The position numbers and the translations under genes are program-made. 64,000 bases of DNA from NCBI GenBank assembly GCA_027494165.1, contig JAOSJM010000005.1, positions 930,001 to 994,000 of the forward strand, read 5' to 3'. The notes under the pieces were generated by a model. The model was not told the DNA's origin, ran no database searches, and saw only the letters and a list, made by a program, of their open reading frames with translations. Shown here piece by piece: positions 27,520 through 37,918 of this stretch (position 1 is its first letter; each line of letters starts with the position of its first letter). The stretch comes from Acidimicrobiia bacterium. GTDB taxonomy: Bacteria; Actinomycetota; Acidimicrobiia; IMCC26256; JAOSJM01.

Positions 27520-27735
27520 GTGAGGGAGAGCCCCGCAGTGGAAGGAACGGTCGCCATGGGTCAGGACACCCTGCTCATCGAGCTCATCGACGAAGCCCTC
27601 GAACGCTTCGCGGGTCGCGATCTGGTGACCGGGGCCGAGGTGGTCGACCTGTTGCTCGACCTGCGCCTCGCCGTCCTCGGCCCCGCGCTCGAGGAGCTGC
27701 TGGCCGCGGAGAGCGCCGCGACGACGAGCGGTTGA
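27520..27735 (+). CDS. Small helical protein of unknown function
   Basis: 71 residues from GTG 27520 (eight bases after TACGTT, possibly leaderless) or 59 from ATG 27556 (after GAAGGAA). The conserved-looking core is DTLLIELIDEALERFAGRDLVTGAEVVDLLLDLRLAVLGP, two amphipathic helices around a short strand. This vaguely recalls gas-vesicle-type small proteins, but too weakly to assign. No membrane segment or Cys. The 155 bp upstream hold only the promoter. Confidence 0.5.
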   Translation: MRESPAVEGTVAMGQDTLLIELIDEALERFAGRDLVTGAEVVDLLLDLRLAVLGPALEELLAAESAATTSG

Positions 27736-27836
27736 GCCTCGGGCCGCCGTCCGGTCCACGTCCACGCCCCGGCTCACATCTCGTCCCCGCGGGATGACCG
27801 GGGCCGCCCGCCGGTACCCGCTAGGGTAAGGCGACC

Positions 27837-28954
27837 TTGCGCCCGGGGGCACCCAGACTGCGTCGAATCGTCCACCCTCCAGTCCTCCTCGCGACCGCCG
27901 GAGCGCTCCTGCTCGTCGTCACGGTCGTGACGGCCAGCGGCGTCCTGCGCGAGCCCACCGCCTCCGGGGCCACCCGTGCCATCGTGCCCGGGACCCTTCC
28001 CGCATCGACGTCCACGTCCTCGACCAGCACGTCGAGCACCACGACCACCGCCCCCCCGCCCACGACCACGACCACCGAGCCCCCGCCGAGCACCGGGAAC
28101 CTGCCGCCGACACCCCCGGGCGGCCTGCGGTCCGGTTCCCAGGGGCCCGACGTGCTCGCGTACGAGCAGCGGCTGGCCGAGCTCCGCTTCGACCCCGGGG
28201 CCGTCGACGGGGTCTTCGACCAGGCCACCCAGTACGCCGTGCACGCGCTGCAGAAGCTCGTCGGCGCCGACCGCACGGGCCGGATCGAGGAGGGGGAGCG
28301 CTTCGCCCTGACCTTCTTCACGTGGCCCGACCCGGTGGTCCCCGACGCCGAACCGAACCGAACCGAGGTCGACGTCACCCGCCAGGTGCTGATCCTGTGG
28401 GCCGAGGGCCGCGTCCGCCTCGTGACCACCATCTCCACCGGCTCCGGCGTCCACTACTGCTACACACCCAAGGGACAGCCCGACATCCGGGCCTGCGAGT
28501 ACGCCTACACGCCGTCCGGTCGCTTCGAGTACTACCGGTTCCACCGGGGATGGGAGAAGTCCCCCTCGGCGAGCTCTACAACCCCTTCTACTTCAACAGT
28601 GGCATCGCCGTGCACGGCTACCGGTCCGTCCCCACGTCACCCGCCTCGCACGGCTGTGTGCGGATCCCGATGCACGTGTCGGAGTACTTCCACGACCTCG
28701 TCCGGGAGGGTGACCCCGTCTACGTCGTCGGCGGCTCCGACGGGCCGAGCCCGGTGACCCGCACGGTGATCCCGCCGCCACCTCCCACCGCGCCCCCGGA
28801 CACCACCCCTCCCGACACCGCGCCGCCCGACACCGCGCCGCCCGACACCGCCCCCCGACCACGGTCGCGCCCACCACCACGGTCGCGCCCACCACCACGG
28901 TCGCGCCCCACCACCACGCCCACCACCGCGCCCACCACGACGACGGTTCCCTGA
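27837..28954 (+). CDS. L,D-transpeptidase with peptidoglycan-binding domain (one-base frameshift)
   Basis: Exported cell-wall cross-linking enzyme, about 372 residues after repair. TTG 27837 follows TAGGGT and begins a signal anchor (VLLATAGALLLVVTVVTASG), then a Thr/Pro linker and a PG-binding repeat (QGPDVLAYEQRLAELRFDPG). The YkuD domain (VDVTRQVLILWAEGRVRL) ends with the catalytic HGYRSVPTSPASHGCVRIPM (His, Ser-His-Gly-Cys). The frame breaks at a C5 run (28561-28565); a sixth C restores KSPLGELYNPFYFNSGIAVHG. The C-terminus is a long Pro/Thr tail with possible further slips. Forms 3-3 peptide cross-links. Confidence 0.85.
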
Positions 28955-28961
28955 CGGCCCG

Positions 28962-28977
28962 CGCTCGGGCGCGAGCG
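28962..28977 (+). terminator. Short GC hairpin after the L,D-transpeptidase gene
   Basis: CGCTCG (28962-28967) and CGAGCG (28972-28977) pair around a four-base loop, eight bases after the stop. It is a plausible terminator between two convergent genes; no T-tract. The remainder of 28978-29175 shows nothing further. Confidence 0.45.
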
Positions 28978-29175
28978 ACCGATCTCGACGTCCGGGGGAC
29001 TCGACTTCTTCGCACTCGGAGTGCACGAGCTCCTCGGGTCGCTGCGTGCCGATCGGGCCGGGACGACCCCTCACGACACGGCAAGCCCCCGGGACACCAG
29101 CGTGGCCCGGGTGACGGGCGGAAGACGCGCCACGGGACCGGCCGTCCCCGCCGGCGCGGTGAGCCGCGACCTCGG

Positions 29176-30228
29176 TCAGCTCGAGGGCTGCGTGCGGTGG
29201 CCGGGTCCCAGGAGCGACGCCGCAGCCAGCACGATCCACCCGAAGCCGAGGAGCAGGACGCCGGTCGCGGCGAGCGGCAGCGTCTCGGCGCCCGTCGCGG
29301 GCAGCTCCCCGGTGATCCCGGCGACCTGGACACCGGGATCCCCGCCGCGAGTGGCGACGGCACCGCCGACGTCGAGGCACCCGGCGAACTGGGGCGCGTC
29401 GAGCTGGATGTAGTCGATGAGGTTCAGCGCGTTGATCCCGTTGTTGCCCGAGGCGACGTTGACCACCTGGCCCACGGCGGCGCCGACATCGACCGGGAAG
29501 CCGGCGATGTCGATCCCCGCCTCCGGGGCGAGGAGCTTGGTCACGTCGAGCCCTTCGAGGCGCGACGGGGGGTTGGTGCCCCGGTAGAAGTCGGTCTGGG
29601 TCGCGCAGACCCGTCCGTCGGGTGCGGTCGGCAGGGAGACCGTCCACGTGTAGGTGCCGGCGGCCTGGACCGTCTTCGTGTCGCTGTCATGGAGGGTCTG
29701 GTGACCCAGGAACCACACCTCGGGGTTGCTCTTCACGTAGCTGGCCAGCGTGACGTCGAGCGGCGAGCACAGCGGCTGGTGGACGGTGACGGTGGCGGTG
29801 ACGGTGGCTCCGGTGCGCCGCAGGTAGCGCCCGCCGGCCCCGAAGGCGAGCGGGGTCTCCAGCGGGTGGGGTCCGCACCCGGGCGTCCGGAGCGCGACGA
29901 AGAGGCGTTCGGCGGAAGCGCGCAGCTCGGGCGGCGCGTCGGCGAGGGCCGCGCCGACGACGGCCTGCGCCTCGGTGATCGCCGCGTCGACCTCGGCCTG
30001 GAGCCCGGCACCCAGCGCGTCGACGACCGCCTCGACCTCGGCGGCCTTCTGGGTCAGCTCGGCCTCGAGCTCCTCGAGCGCGCTCTCGAGGGGTCCCGGC
30101 TCTCGCCCGGTCGCCCCCGCCGGGCCGGCGGCGAGGGCCACGCCGGCGAGGGCCACGCCGGCGATCGCGCCCAGGACCGACGCGAGTCGGCGGACCCACC
30201 GTCTCCCTGGCTGCCTGCGTCCCTGCAT
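29176..30228 (-). CDS. Secreted protein with C-terminal LPATG cell-wall sorting signal
   Basis: A 350-residue surface protein. ATG 30228 follows AGGAGG by nine bases. Signal peptide (LASVLGAIAGVALAGVALAAGPAGA), a coiled-coil stretch (PLESALEELEAELTQKAAEVEAVV), a Cys-containing beta-rich domain (ATVTATVTVHQPLCSPLDV, DGRVCATQTDFYRGTN) and at the C-terminus GELPATGAETLPLAATG, a hydrophobic segment and HRTQPSS tail. This is a classical sortase substrate layout. A class E sortase is encoded at 41.3-42.0 kb. Function of the ectodomain unknown; possibly adhesin- or pilus-like. Confidence 0.8.
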   Translation of the reverse strand: MQGRRQPGRRWVRRLASVLGAIAGVALAGVALAAGPAGATGREPGPLESALEELEAELTQKAAEVEAVVDALGAGLQAEVDAAITEAQAVVGAALADAPPELRASAERLFVALRTPGCGPHPLETPLAFGAGGRYLRRTGATVTATVTVHQPLCSPLDVTLASYVKSNPEVWFLGHQTLHDSDTKTVQAAGTYTWTVSLPTAPDGRVCATQTDFYRGTNPPSRLEGLDVTKLLAPEAGIDIAGFPVDVGAAVGQVVNVASGNNGINALNLIDYIQLDAPQFAGCLDVGGAVATRGGDPGVQVAGITGELPATGAETLPLAATGVLLLGFGWIVLAAASLLGPGHRTQPSS

Positions 30229-30463
30229 CTCCCGCTTCCTCCTGCCGTCGGTCTCCGCACACCGTCGGCCCGCCCGGGAAGGGCGGTCGGGACCGGGTTC
30301 GCTCTGGCTCCCCGAGGCGCAGCGACCGATCTCCAGCCCACGGATCGTGGCGTCCCCACGGGGGATCAAACTACGCAAGCAGGACGATGTCAATGAGAAC
30401 CGCGAGCAACTCCGAAAGGGGCCCCAAAAGGGCTCACACGTCGCGTTTAGTCCAACGCGTAAC
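30229..30463. promoter_or_regulatory. Divergent regulatory region with palindrome and long leader
   Basis: A 235-bp gap with visibly lower GC. On the minus strand a perfect TTGACA box (plus 30388-30393) lies about 160 nt upstream of the LPATG gene start, giving a GC-rich leader with inverted repeats (for example CGGTCG and CGACCG arms) that may fold. Near the plus-strand gene, CGCGTT-N6-AACGCG (30442-30459) is a perfect palindrome next to TAACGT (30460-30465), a likely operator and -10 box. No known riboswitch consensus was matched. Confidence 0.45.
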
Positions 30464-30924
30464 GTGGTAATCCGTGGCCGCGATCGCCTCGGGCCGTCGC
30501 GATCCGGACCACACCGACTCTCCGGCCGCGACCCGACCTTCGACGACCCGGGTGGGCGGGCCCGCGACTTCGAGGCGTCGCTCGACCTCGAGCTCGAAGG
30601 CGAGGAGTACCACGGGCGGGGGCCCCTCGAGGGCGACGAGGCCCCCGAGACCGGGACCCGGATCGGCCTGCCCACCGGACCGGGCTCCGCGGCCGCGGGC
30701 AGCGGGCCGGGGCGGCCGGGGTGTTGGCGACCGCCGTCCTGGGCGCGCTCAGCGTGGTGCTGCTCGTCGTCCTCCTGCGCCAGCGCCGCCGGCGGGACGG
30801 AGACCCGCCGGCCGGCACGGATCGCACGCCCGCGCGACGCGGGGCCGGGGTCCGAGCCGACGACGCCGTCGGGGCCGGCGTGTCCGGCACGAACGACGAG
30901 ATCCCGATCCGGGAGCGGGTCTGA
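30464..30924 (+). CDS. Small single-pass membrane protein (one-base frameshift)
   Basis: An acidic N-terminal part (ARDFEASLDLELEGEEYHG, GDEAPETGTRIGLPTG) is followed, after restoring one G to the G4 run at 30718-30721, by a transmembrane helix (VLATAVLGALSVVLLVVLL), RQRRRR and a polar tail ending IPIRERV. Total about 153 residues. Start uncertain: GTG 30464 is in frame with the acidic part, while GTG 30474 sits eight bases after a TAACGT box but in another frame. No family recognised. Ends three bases before the convergent sufC. Confidence 0.5.
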
Positions 30925-30927
30925 GGC

Positions 30928-31728
30928 TCAGAAGCCCGGCTCGGCGAACGGATCGGCCGGCTCCTCCGGTGGGGTCACGGCGAGCGTCTCGATCCCCAGC
31001 TCCGCCGCCAGCCCCTCGTACCCGGTGCGCTCCAGCGTCTCGGCCAGCTCGGGCCCCCCGCTCGCCACGACGCGCCCGGCCATGAGGACGTGCACGCGGT
31101 CCGGCCGCAACTCGGTGAGCAGCCGCGCGTAGTGGGTGATCGCCAGGACCCCGAGCCCGTCCTCGGCGGTCATCGCCTCGATCCGGCGGGACACGTCGCG
31201 CAGCGCGTCCACGTCGAGCCCGGAGTCGATCTCGTCGAGGACCGCGAAGCGAGGCTCGAGGACCGCGAGCTGCAGGGTCTCGTTGCGCTTCTTCTCACCC
31301 CCCGAGAACTCCACGTTGACGCCGCGCTGGAGGAAGCGCTCCCCCATGCCGACGCGCTCGGCCTCGGCGGCGAGCCGCTCGCGCAACCCGTCGGGAGCCT
31401 GGCCCCGGACCCGCAGGGCGGTCCCGACGAGCTCCTCGAGCCGGACGCCCGGGACCTCGACCGGGTACTGCATCGCCACGAACAGTCCGCGGACGGCTCG
31501 CTGCCAGGTCGGGCGGCCGAGCAGCTCCTCGCCGTCGATGGTCACCGAGCCGGACAGGACCTCGTAGTCGTCCCGGCCCATGAGCGTGTGCGCGAGCGTG
31601 GACTTCCCGGAGCCGTTGGGACCCATGAGGGCGTGGACCTCCCCCGACCGGACCTCGAGGTCCACCCCCCGGAGGATCTCGGTCCCCGCCACGGCCGCCC
31701 GCAGGCCCTCGATCCGCAGCACGCTCAC
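30928..31728 (-). CDS. sufC: SufC-type ABC ATPase (second copy)
   Basis: A 266-residue SUF ATPase partner of the neighbouring SufB and SufD. Walker [21 protein letters not shown], signature VEFSGGEKKRNETLQLAVLEP and Walker B FAVLDEIDSGLDVDAL are intact. GTG 31728 overlaps the Rieske gene stop (GTGA). The C-terminus carries an extra acidic/proline tail (TPPEEPADPFAEPGF) absent from the copy at 22.9 kb. As last gene of sufB-sufD-ferredoxin-sufC it is the probable canonical subunit of the SufBCD scaffold. Confidence 0.93.
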   Translation of the reverse strand: MSVLRIEGLRAAVAGTEILRGVDLEVRSGEVHALMGPNGSGKSTLAHTLMGRDDYEVLSGSVTIDGEELLGRPTWQRAVRGLFVAMQYPVEVPGVRLEELVGTALRVRGQAPDGLRERLAAEAERVGMGERFLQRGVNVEFSGGEKKRNETLQLAVLEPRFAVLDEIDSGLDVDALRDVSRRIEAMTAEDGLGVLAITHYARLLTELRPDRVHVLMAGRVVASGGPELAETLERTGYEGLAAELGIETLAVTPPEEPADPFAEPGF

Positions 31729-32060
31729 CGGATCGTCACCAGCACGTCGTCACCGTCCACCCGGACGTCGTACACGGGCACCGGCCGGGTGGCCGGGAGG
31801 CTGCAGGGCTCCCCGCTGAGCAGCGAGAAGGTCGAGCCGTGCTTCGGGCACTCGATCTCCCGCTCCTCCTCCCAGACGTCGCCCTCCGACAGCGAGTAGT
31901 CCTGGTGGGAGCACCGGTCGCCGACGACGTACCAGTCGTCGTCGATCCGCACGACGGCCAGGCGGTGGCCGGCGACGTCGAACCGGCGGGCCGAGCCCGG
32001 CGCCACGTCGCCCACGCCGCACACGCGGACCTCGCTCGTGACCTGCTCAGCGCTCGCCAT
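31725..32060 (-). CDS. Rieske-type non-heme iron ferredoxin of the suf operon
   Basis: A 111-residue [2Fe-2S] Rieske protein. Ligands in DRCSHQDYSLSEGD (Cys-X-His) near residue 48 and ECPKHGSTFSLLSGEP (Cys-X2-His) near 69. Small Rieske ferredoxins recur between sufD and sufC/S in actinobacterial and deinococcal suf operons, where an electron-transfer role is supposed. ATG 32060 overlaps the end of sufD by 14 bp; GTGA overlap with sufC. Confidence 0.88.
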   Translation of the reverse strand: MASAEQVTSEVRVCGVGDVAPGSARRFDVAGHRLAVVRIDDDWYVVGDRCSHQDYSLSEGDVWEEEREIECPKHGSTFSLLSGEPCSLPATRPVPVYDVRVDGDDVLVTIR

Positions 32061-33344
32061 GCAGATGCCCCACCTTCTCGGCCACGGTCCGGCGCAGCGC
32101 ACCGACGAGCGACGGCACCGGGAGCCGCTCGAAGACGTCCTCGAAGAACCCCATCACGATGAGACGGTCGGCTTCCTCGGGCGGCACGCCCCGGCTCTCG
32201 AGGTAGTAGCGCTGGTCGTCGTCGATCGGGCCGACCGCGCTGGCGTGCGAGCAGCGCACGTCGTTGGCCTCGATCTCGAGGTTGGGGATCGACTCGGCCC
32301 CGGCCCCGTGGGTCAGCACGAGGTTGCGGTTGGTCTGGGACGCGATCGAGCGCTGGGCCTCGCGGCGGAGCCGGACCAGGCCCGAGTAGACGGAGTGGGC
32401 CTCGTCCTCGACCGCTCCCTTGAAGAGCAGGTCGCTGCGCGTCCGGGGCGCCGCGTGGTCCTGGAGCGTCCGGAAGTCCAGCATCTGGTCGCGGTCGCCG
32501 AAGTAGACGGCCAGCAGGTCGCTCTCCGCGCCCTCCCCGGCGAGGTACGACTCGCTGCGCAGGCGGGCGTAGTCGCCGCCCAGGGCCACCGCGGAGGAGC
32601 GCAGCGAGGCGTCGCGCCCCAGGTGGGATCGCTGGAGCGCGACCTGCCACGTCCGGGGACCGTGCTCCTGCACGGAGAGGTAGCGGACATGGGCGTTGTC
32701 GGCGACGAGCAGCTCGACGACGGCGTCGACGAGGTGGTCGACGTCGGGCGACGCGAACCGGTCGAGGACCGTCACCTCGGACTCCTCGCCGGCCACGACG
32801 AGGGTGTGGGGGAAGCTGGCCAGTCCCTCACCCTCCGACCAGTGGAGCACGACGACGGGCTTCTCGACCACGACTCCGGGCGGGACCCGGACGAGGGCTC
32901 CCCCGGCGAGGAACGCGTCGTGGAGGGCCGTGAAGGCGTCGGGTGAGGCATCCGAGCAGGCACCGAGGACGCCCCGGACCGATGCCTCCTCGCACGCGTC
33001 GATCCCGCACACCTCGAGTCCCTTGGCGGCGAGGCCCTCGTCGACCTCGTGGTGCACGACCCGGCCGTTGCGCACGACCACCAGCCCGGCCCGGTCACCG
33101 GCCTCCGCCGCGAAGGGTCCGCCCCCGGGGGCGGGCTCGACCCCCGCCGGCCCGAGCATCTCGCGCGGCACCGGCCGGTAGCGCCCCAGATCGAGGTCGT
33201 CGATCCGCGAGTAGCGCCAGATCTCCTCGGACGAGGACGGCCACGAGAGGCCGTCGAGGCGGCCCACGGCGGCGGACCGGCGCTCGGCGAGCCAGGGCGA
33301 GCCCCCGAGGCGCGCGACGCCTCCGGGGTGAACTCCGCGATCAC
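32047..33344 (-). CDS. sufD: SufD (one-base frameshift near the N-terminus)
   Basis: Fe-S scaffold subunit, about 432 residues after repair. GTG 33344 begins VIAEFTPEASRASG; a sixth G in the run at plus 33302-33306 then gives SPWLAERRSAAVGRLDGLSWPSSSEEIWRYSR, the typical SufD N-terminus. Without repair the ORF would have to begin internally at about 33267. The core beta-helix holds EVTVLDRFASPDVD, HLGRDASLRSSAVALGGDYARLRSE and HSVYSGLVRLRREAQRSIASQTNRNL. The conserved C-terminal region DVRCSHASAVGPIDDDQRYYLESRG includes the Cys/His pair. Pairs with SufB and SufC. Confidence 0.92.
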
Positions 33345-33390
33345 GACGCGCGCCGACCCTTCCGTTCCACCTCGTCCCTCCTGGCGGCGC

Positions 33391-34791
<1,401 letters not shown>

Positions 34792-34848
34792 GAGGCGCGG
34801 CCTCCAGGGAGGTGGTCGCCGGTCCCGGACGGGGGTGGCCCGGGATTT

Positions 34849-34866
34849 ACACTACGGCCATAGTAA
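34849..34866 (-). promoter_or_regulatory. Palindromic operator over the -10 box of the sufB operon
   Basis: On the plus strand CACTAC-GGCC-ATAGTA; on the coding strand ACTATGGCCGTAGTGT, where TAGTGT (plus 34849-34854) fits the TANNNT -10 consensus. It matches the operator at 22920-22936 in 13 of the 14 central symmetric positions allowing for the centre. The predicted transcript has a leader of about 50 nt. Coordinated control of both suf operons is inferred. Confidence 0.65.
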
Positions 34867-34923
34867 CAATCCTCGGGGCCTCCCGCAATCCCGCCGGGGG
34901 TGGACCCGCGGGGCTCCCGCCGG

Positions 34924-37863
34924 TCAGCGGACCGCGGCGCCCGAGGCCTCCTCGGTGGGCGCGGTCGTCTCGGGCGGGGCGGTGGTCGCCGTCTCGGGCG
35001 GCGGCGCCGTCGTCGTCGTGGTCGTCGCCCCACCCGCGAGCTCGTCGGCCCGGGCGAGGAGCTCGCCCACCTCCTCGATGAGCTCCGCGTACCGGCCGAG
35101 GTCGCCCTGCCGCAGGGCCTCCTCGGCCCGGGCGTAGGTCTCGTTCGCCTCCCCCAGCAGCGCCAGGACGTCGTCGTCGATCGGCGTGCCGTCGGGCACC
35201 TCGCCGCCCGAGACCGGCGGAGGCGGGGCCTCGCCGAAGATCTGCTGCAGGGCCCGTTCGAGCGAGGTGTCGATGACGGCCTGGCCCGCGTAGAAGACCG
35301 TGACGAAGCGGAACGACGGCAGGCGCGACCCGCTCTGGGCCTGCACGTAGACGGGCCGGATGTAGAGGATCGACTCCTCGACGGGGATGAGCTGCATGCT
35401 CCCCTGGATCACCCGGGACCCCTGGCGACCCAGGAGGGTGAACTGCTCCGAGATTTCCGTGGTCGTGTTGATGGCGTTGTTGGCCTGCTCCGGACCGATC
35501 ACCGTGCGGTCGGCCGGCATCACGAACGCCTCGATCTCGCCGTAGTCCTCGAAGTCCGACTTGGCCACCATGAAGGAGACCAGGTTCGTGAGCTGGTTCT
35601 CCGCCGAGACCGGGACGAAGGGCCGCAGGATGAGGAACTCCTCGGCCTCCTGGTCGGGGAGGCGGATCAGCAGGTAGAGCGGGTCGATCCGGGGGCCGGT
35701 GGAGCGCGCCTCCTGGGGCTCGTCGGTCGTGGTGGTGACGCCGTCGACAGCCTGGGTGACGTCGACCTCACCGGAGCCGGGGTCCGGCGAGACCGCCCAC
35801 AGGTCGGTGCGGTTGTAGAAGGTCGTCGAGTCGGTGACGTGGTAGCTGGCGAACACCTCGGTCTGCAGCGAGAAGAGGTCCTCCGGGTACCGCAGGTGGT
35901 CCTCCAACCCGTCGGGCAGCTCGTCCCGTTCGCTGAAGAGCTCGGGGAACGCCTTGCGGTAGGCGCGCAGCAGCGGGTCCTCGGGGTCCATCACGTAGAA
36001 GCGGATGGTGCCGTCGTAGGCGTCGACCGTCGCCTTGACCGAGTTGCGCACGTAGTTGTGGCTACCGTCCAGCCCTCCCTCGGCCCGGAACGACTGCGAG
36101 TAGGGGTAGCGGTCGGTGGTCGTGTACGCGTCGAGGACCCAGAGCACCCTCCCGTCGAGGATGACCGGGTAGGGGTCGTCGTCGTAACGGAGGAACGGCG
36201 CGGCCTTCTCGACCCGGTCCCGGATGTCGCGCAGGTACAGGATCCGGGTGCCCCCCTGCACCTGGCTGGAGATGAGCGGGTTGATGTCGGCGAATCGGAG
36301 GGCGAACGCCGCCCGCCGCAACCAACCCGACATCCCGACGCCCCCCTCGCCGTCGTACCGGGTGAACGCCGAGGTCTTGTCCTCCCGGGGGAAGTCGAAC
36401 TCGTCCTGCCCCGCCCCCACGAGGGCGTAGCCGCCCAGCTCCTCGCCGAAGTAGACCTGGGGCCGCTCGAGCGAGAGCTCGCCCTGGGGCGGGATGTCGC
36501 TGAGCAGGTACTCGGGGAACCCGTCGCGGTCGGCGGCGTTGGCCGGCGAGACCACGGCGCCGAACCCGTGCGTGTAGACGAGGTGGCGGTTGACCCAGCT
36601 CTGGCTGGGCAGGTCGTCGCGGTTGAGCTCGCGAGCCGCGAGGAGCACCTGGCGGACCTCCCCGTCGACCTCGTACCGGTCGATGTCGGCCTCCGCGAAG
36701 CGGTAGAACGTGCCGAGCTGCTGGAGCGACCGGTAGTTGCGGAGGATCTCGCCGGGGTCCCAGAGGCGGGCGTTGTCGATGGTGGCCGCGTTGGCCACGA
36801 CGTCCTCGGGGGTGAGGTCCTCGGCGTAGTCGAACCGCTTCACCTCGACGTCGGCCAGGTCGAAGGCGTCGCGCGTGGCGGCCACGTTCCGCTCGATGAA
36901 CCGGCGCTCGCTCTCGAGCTCGTTGGGGTCGACCCGGAAGCGCTGGTAGAGCGCCGGGTAGATGGTCCCCACGACGAGCGACACGAAGGCCCACAGCCCC
37001 ACCGCGATGACCGGGAGGACCCAGCCCCGCCGCCGGATGTTCACGAGGAAGAGCACCGCGGCGGCGATGGAGATGAAGATGAGGAGCCGCAGGGCGGGGA
37101 GCTGGGCGTTCACGTCGGTGGCGCCGGCCCCGTCGACCACGCCCCGGCTCGACAGGGCGAGGTTGTACTGCCCCAGGTAGTACTGCGCGGTCTTCGCCAG
37201 GGCCATCGCCCCCAGGATCACCGAGAGGTGCGCCTTGACCTGGGGCGTGACCCGCTGGAACGGGCTCTGGAACCGGATCCCCCCGTTGAGGTAGTGGGCC
37301 ACGGCGGTGACGAGCAACACGATGAGCAGCGAGAAGAACGCCCAGTCGGCGACGAAGCGAAGGAAGGGCAGCTCGAAGACGTAGAAGCCCACGTCCTTGC
37401 CGAACTGCGGATCCTCCACGCCGAAGTCGACCCGGTTGCGGAACAGGATCCACTCCCGCCACTGGGACGAGACGCCCGTACCGGCCACGAGCGCGAAGAA
37501 GGCGGCCACCCCGACGCGGATGCGGCCCTGGTAGGGACCGGCGAACTGCTGGTACCGCTCGAGGAGCTCGTCTTCGGGACCCATCGAGCGGAACTTGGGG
37601 GCCAACCGGTCGGCGATGACGAGGTTGGCGTACAGGACGGCGAAGAAGGCGACGGTGAACACCACGGCCGGGACGGCGCGGGCGCTCAGGAGGCCCCGCC
37701 AGGTGTCACCGAAGCCCACCGAGTCGAACCACAGGTAGTCGGTGTAGAAGGTGGCGAGCTGCCGGAGGCTCAGGACGAGCACGAGCAGCGCGACGGCGAC
37801 GGCGATCAGCCACGCGCGGCCGCGCAGCGAGGGACGGCGACGCTCGGTGTCAGGAAGGCGCAT
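34924..37863 (-). CDS. UPF0182 family membrane protein
   Basis: A 979-residue protein of the UPF0182 family, which is widespread in actinobacteria and has no settled function. The first 330 residues hold about seven transmembrane helices (AWLIAVAVALLVLVLSLRQL, FTVAFFAVLYANLVIADRL and so on) with the conserved TDYLWFDSVGF loop. The large extracytoplasmic part (residues 330-900) contains LVYTHGFGAVVSPANAADRDG and RDIRDRVEKAAPFLRYDDDPYPV. A Thr/Ala/Pro tail ends the protein. ATG 37863 is eight bases from TAGCAT. The PDZ/Lon-like protease gene two genes away is a conserved companion in actinobacteria. Confidence 0.92.
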   Translation of the reverse strand: MRLPDTERRRPSLRGRAWLIAVAVALLVLVLSLRQLATFYTDYLWFDSVGFGDTWRGLLSARAVPAVVFTVAFFAVLYANLVIADRLAPKFRSMGPEDELLERYQQFAGPYQGRIRVGVAAFFALVAGTGVSSQWREWILFRNRVDFGVEDPQFGKDVGFYVFELPFLRFVADWAFFSLLIVLLVTAVAHYLNGGIRFQSPFQRVTPQVKAHLSVILGAMALAKTAQYYLGQYNLALSSRGVVDGAGATDVNAQLPALRLLIFISIAAAVLFLVNIRRRGWVLPVIAVGLWAFVSLVVGTIYPALYQRFRVDPNELESERRFIERNVAATRDAFDLADVEVKRFDYAEDLTPEDVVANAATIDNARLWDPGEILRNYRSLQQLGTFYRFAEADIDRYEVDGEVRQVLLAARELNRDDLPSQSWVNRHLVYTHGFGAVVSPANAADRDGFPEYLLSDIPPQGELSLERPQVYFGEELGGYALVGAGQDEFDFPREDKTSAFTRYDGEGGVGMSGWLRRAAFALRFADINPLISSQVQGGTRILYLRDIRDRVEKAAPFLRYDDDPYPVILDGRVLWVLDAYTTTDRYPYSQSFRAEGGLDGSHNYVRNSVKATVDAYDGTIRFYVMDPEDPLLRAYRKAFPELFSERDELPDGLEDHLRYPEDLFSLQTEVFASYHVTDSTTFYNRTDLWAVSPDPGSGEVDVTQAVDGVTTTTDEPQEARSTGPRIDPLYLLIRLPDQEAEEFLILRPFVPVSAENQLTNLVSFMVAKSDFEDYGEIEAFVMPADRTVIGPEQANNAINTTTEISEQFTLLGRQGSRVIQGSMQLIPVEESILYIRPVYVQAQSGSRLPSFRFVTVFYAGQAVIDTSLERALQQIFGEAPPPPVSGGEVPDGTPIDDDVLALLGEANETYARAEEALRQGDLGRYAELIEEVGELLARADELAGGATTTTTTAPPPETATTAPPETTAPTEEASGAAVR

Positions 37864-37918
37864 CGCCCAGCATGCTAGAAGGCCGCGCCCGGGCGGCGGG
37901 TACGGGACCGGGGCCCGC

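Noticed and set aside
27520-27735. Gas vesicle protein
   Set aside because: Only a loose helix-strand resemblance in a 59-71-residue protein; no other gas vesicle genes and no clear motif.
28840-28954. Two further compensating frameshifts in the Pro/Thr tail of the L,D-transpeptidase
   Set aside because: The alternative frame (TTVAPTTTVAP) is attractive, but both readings are low complexity and the ending is in frame, so it cannot be decided from sequence.
30229-30390. Known riboswitch (c-di-GMP, c-di-AMP or cobalamin) upstream of the LPATG gene
   Set aside because: Some GGGGAGCC-like and stem elements are present, but the core consensus of each class is missing on inspection.
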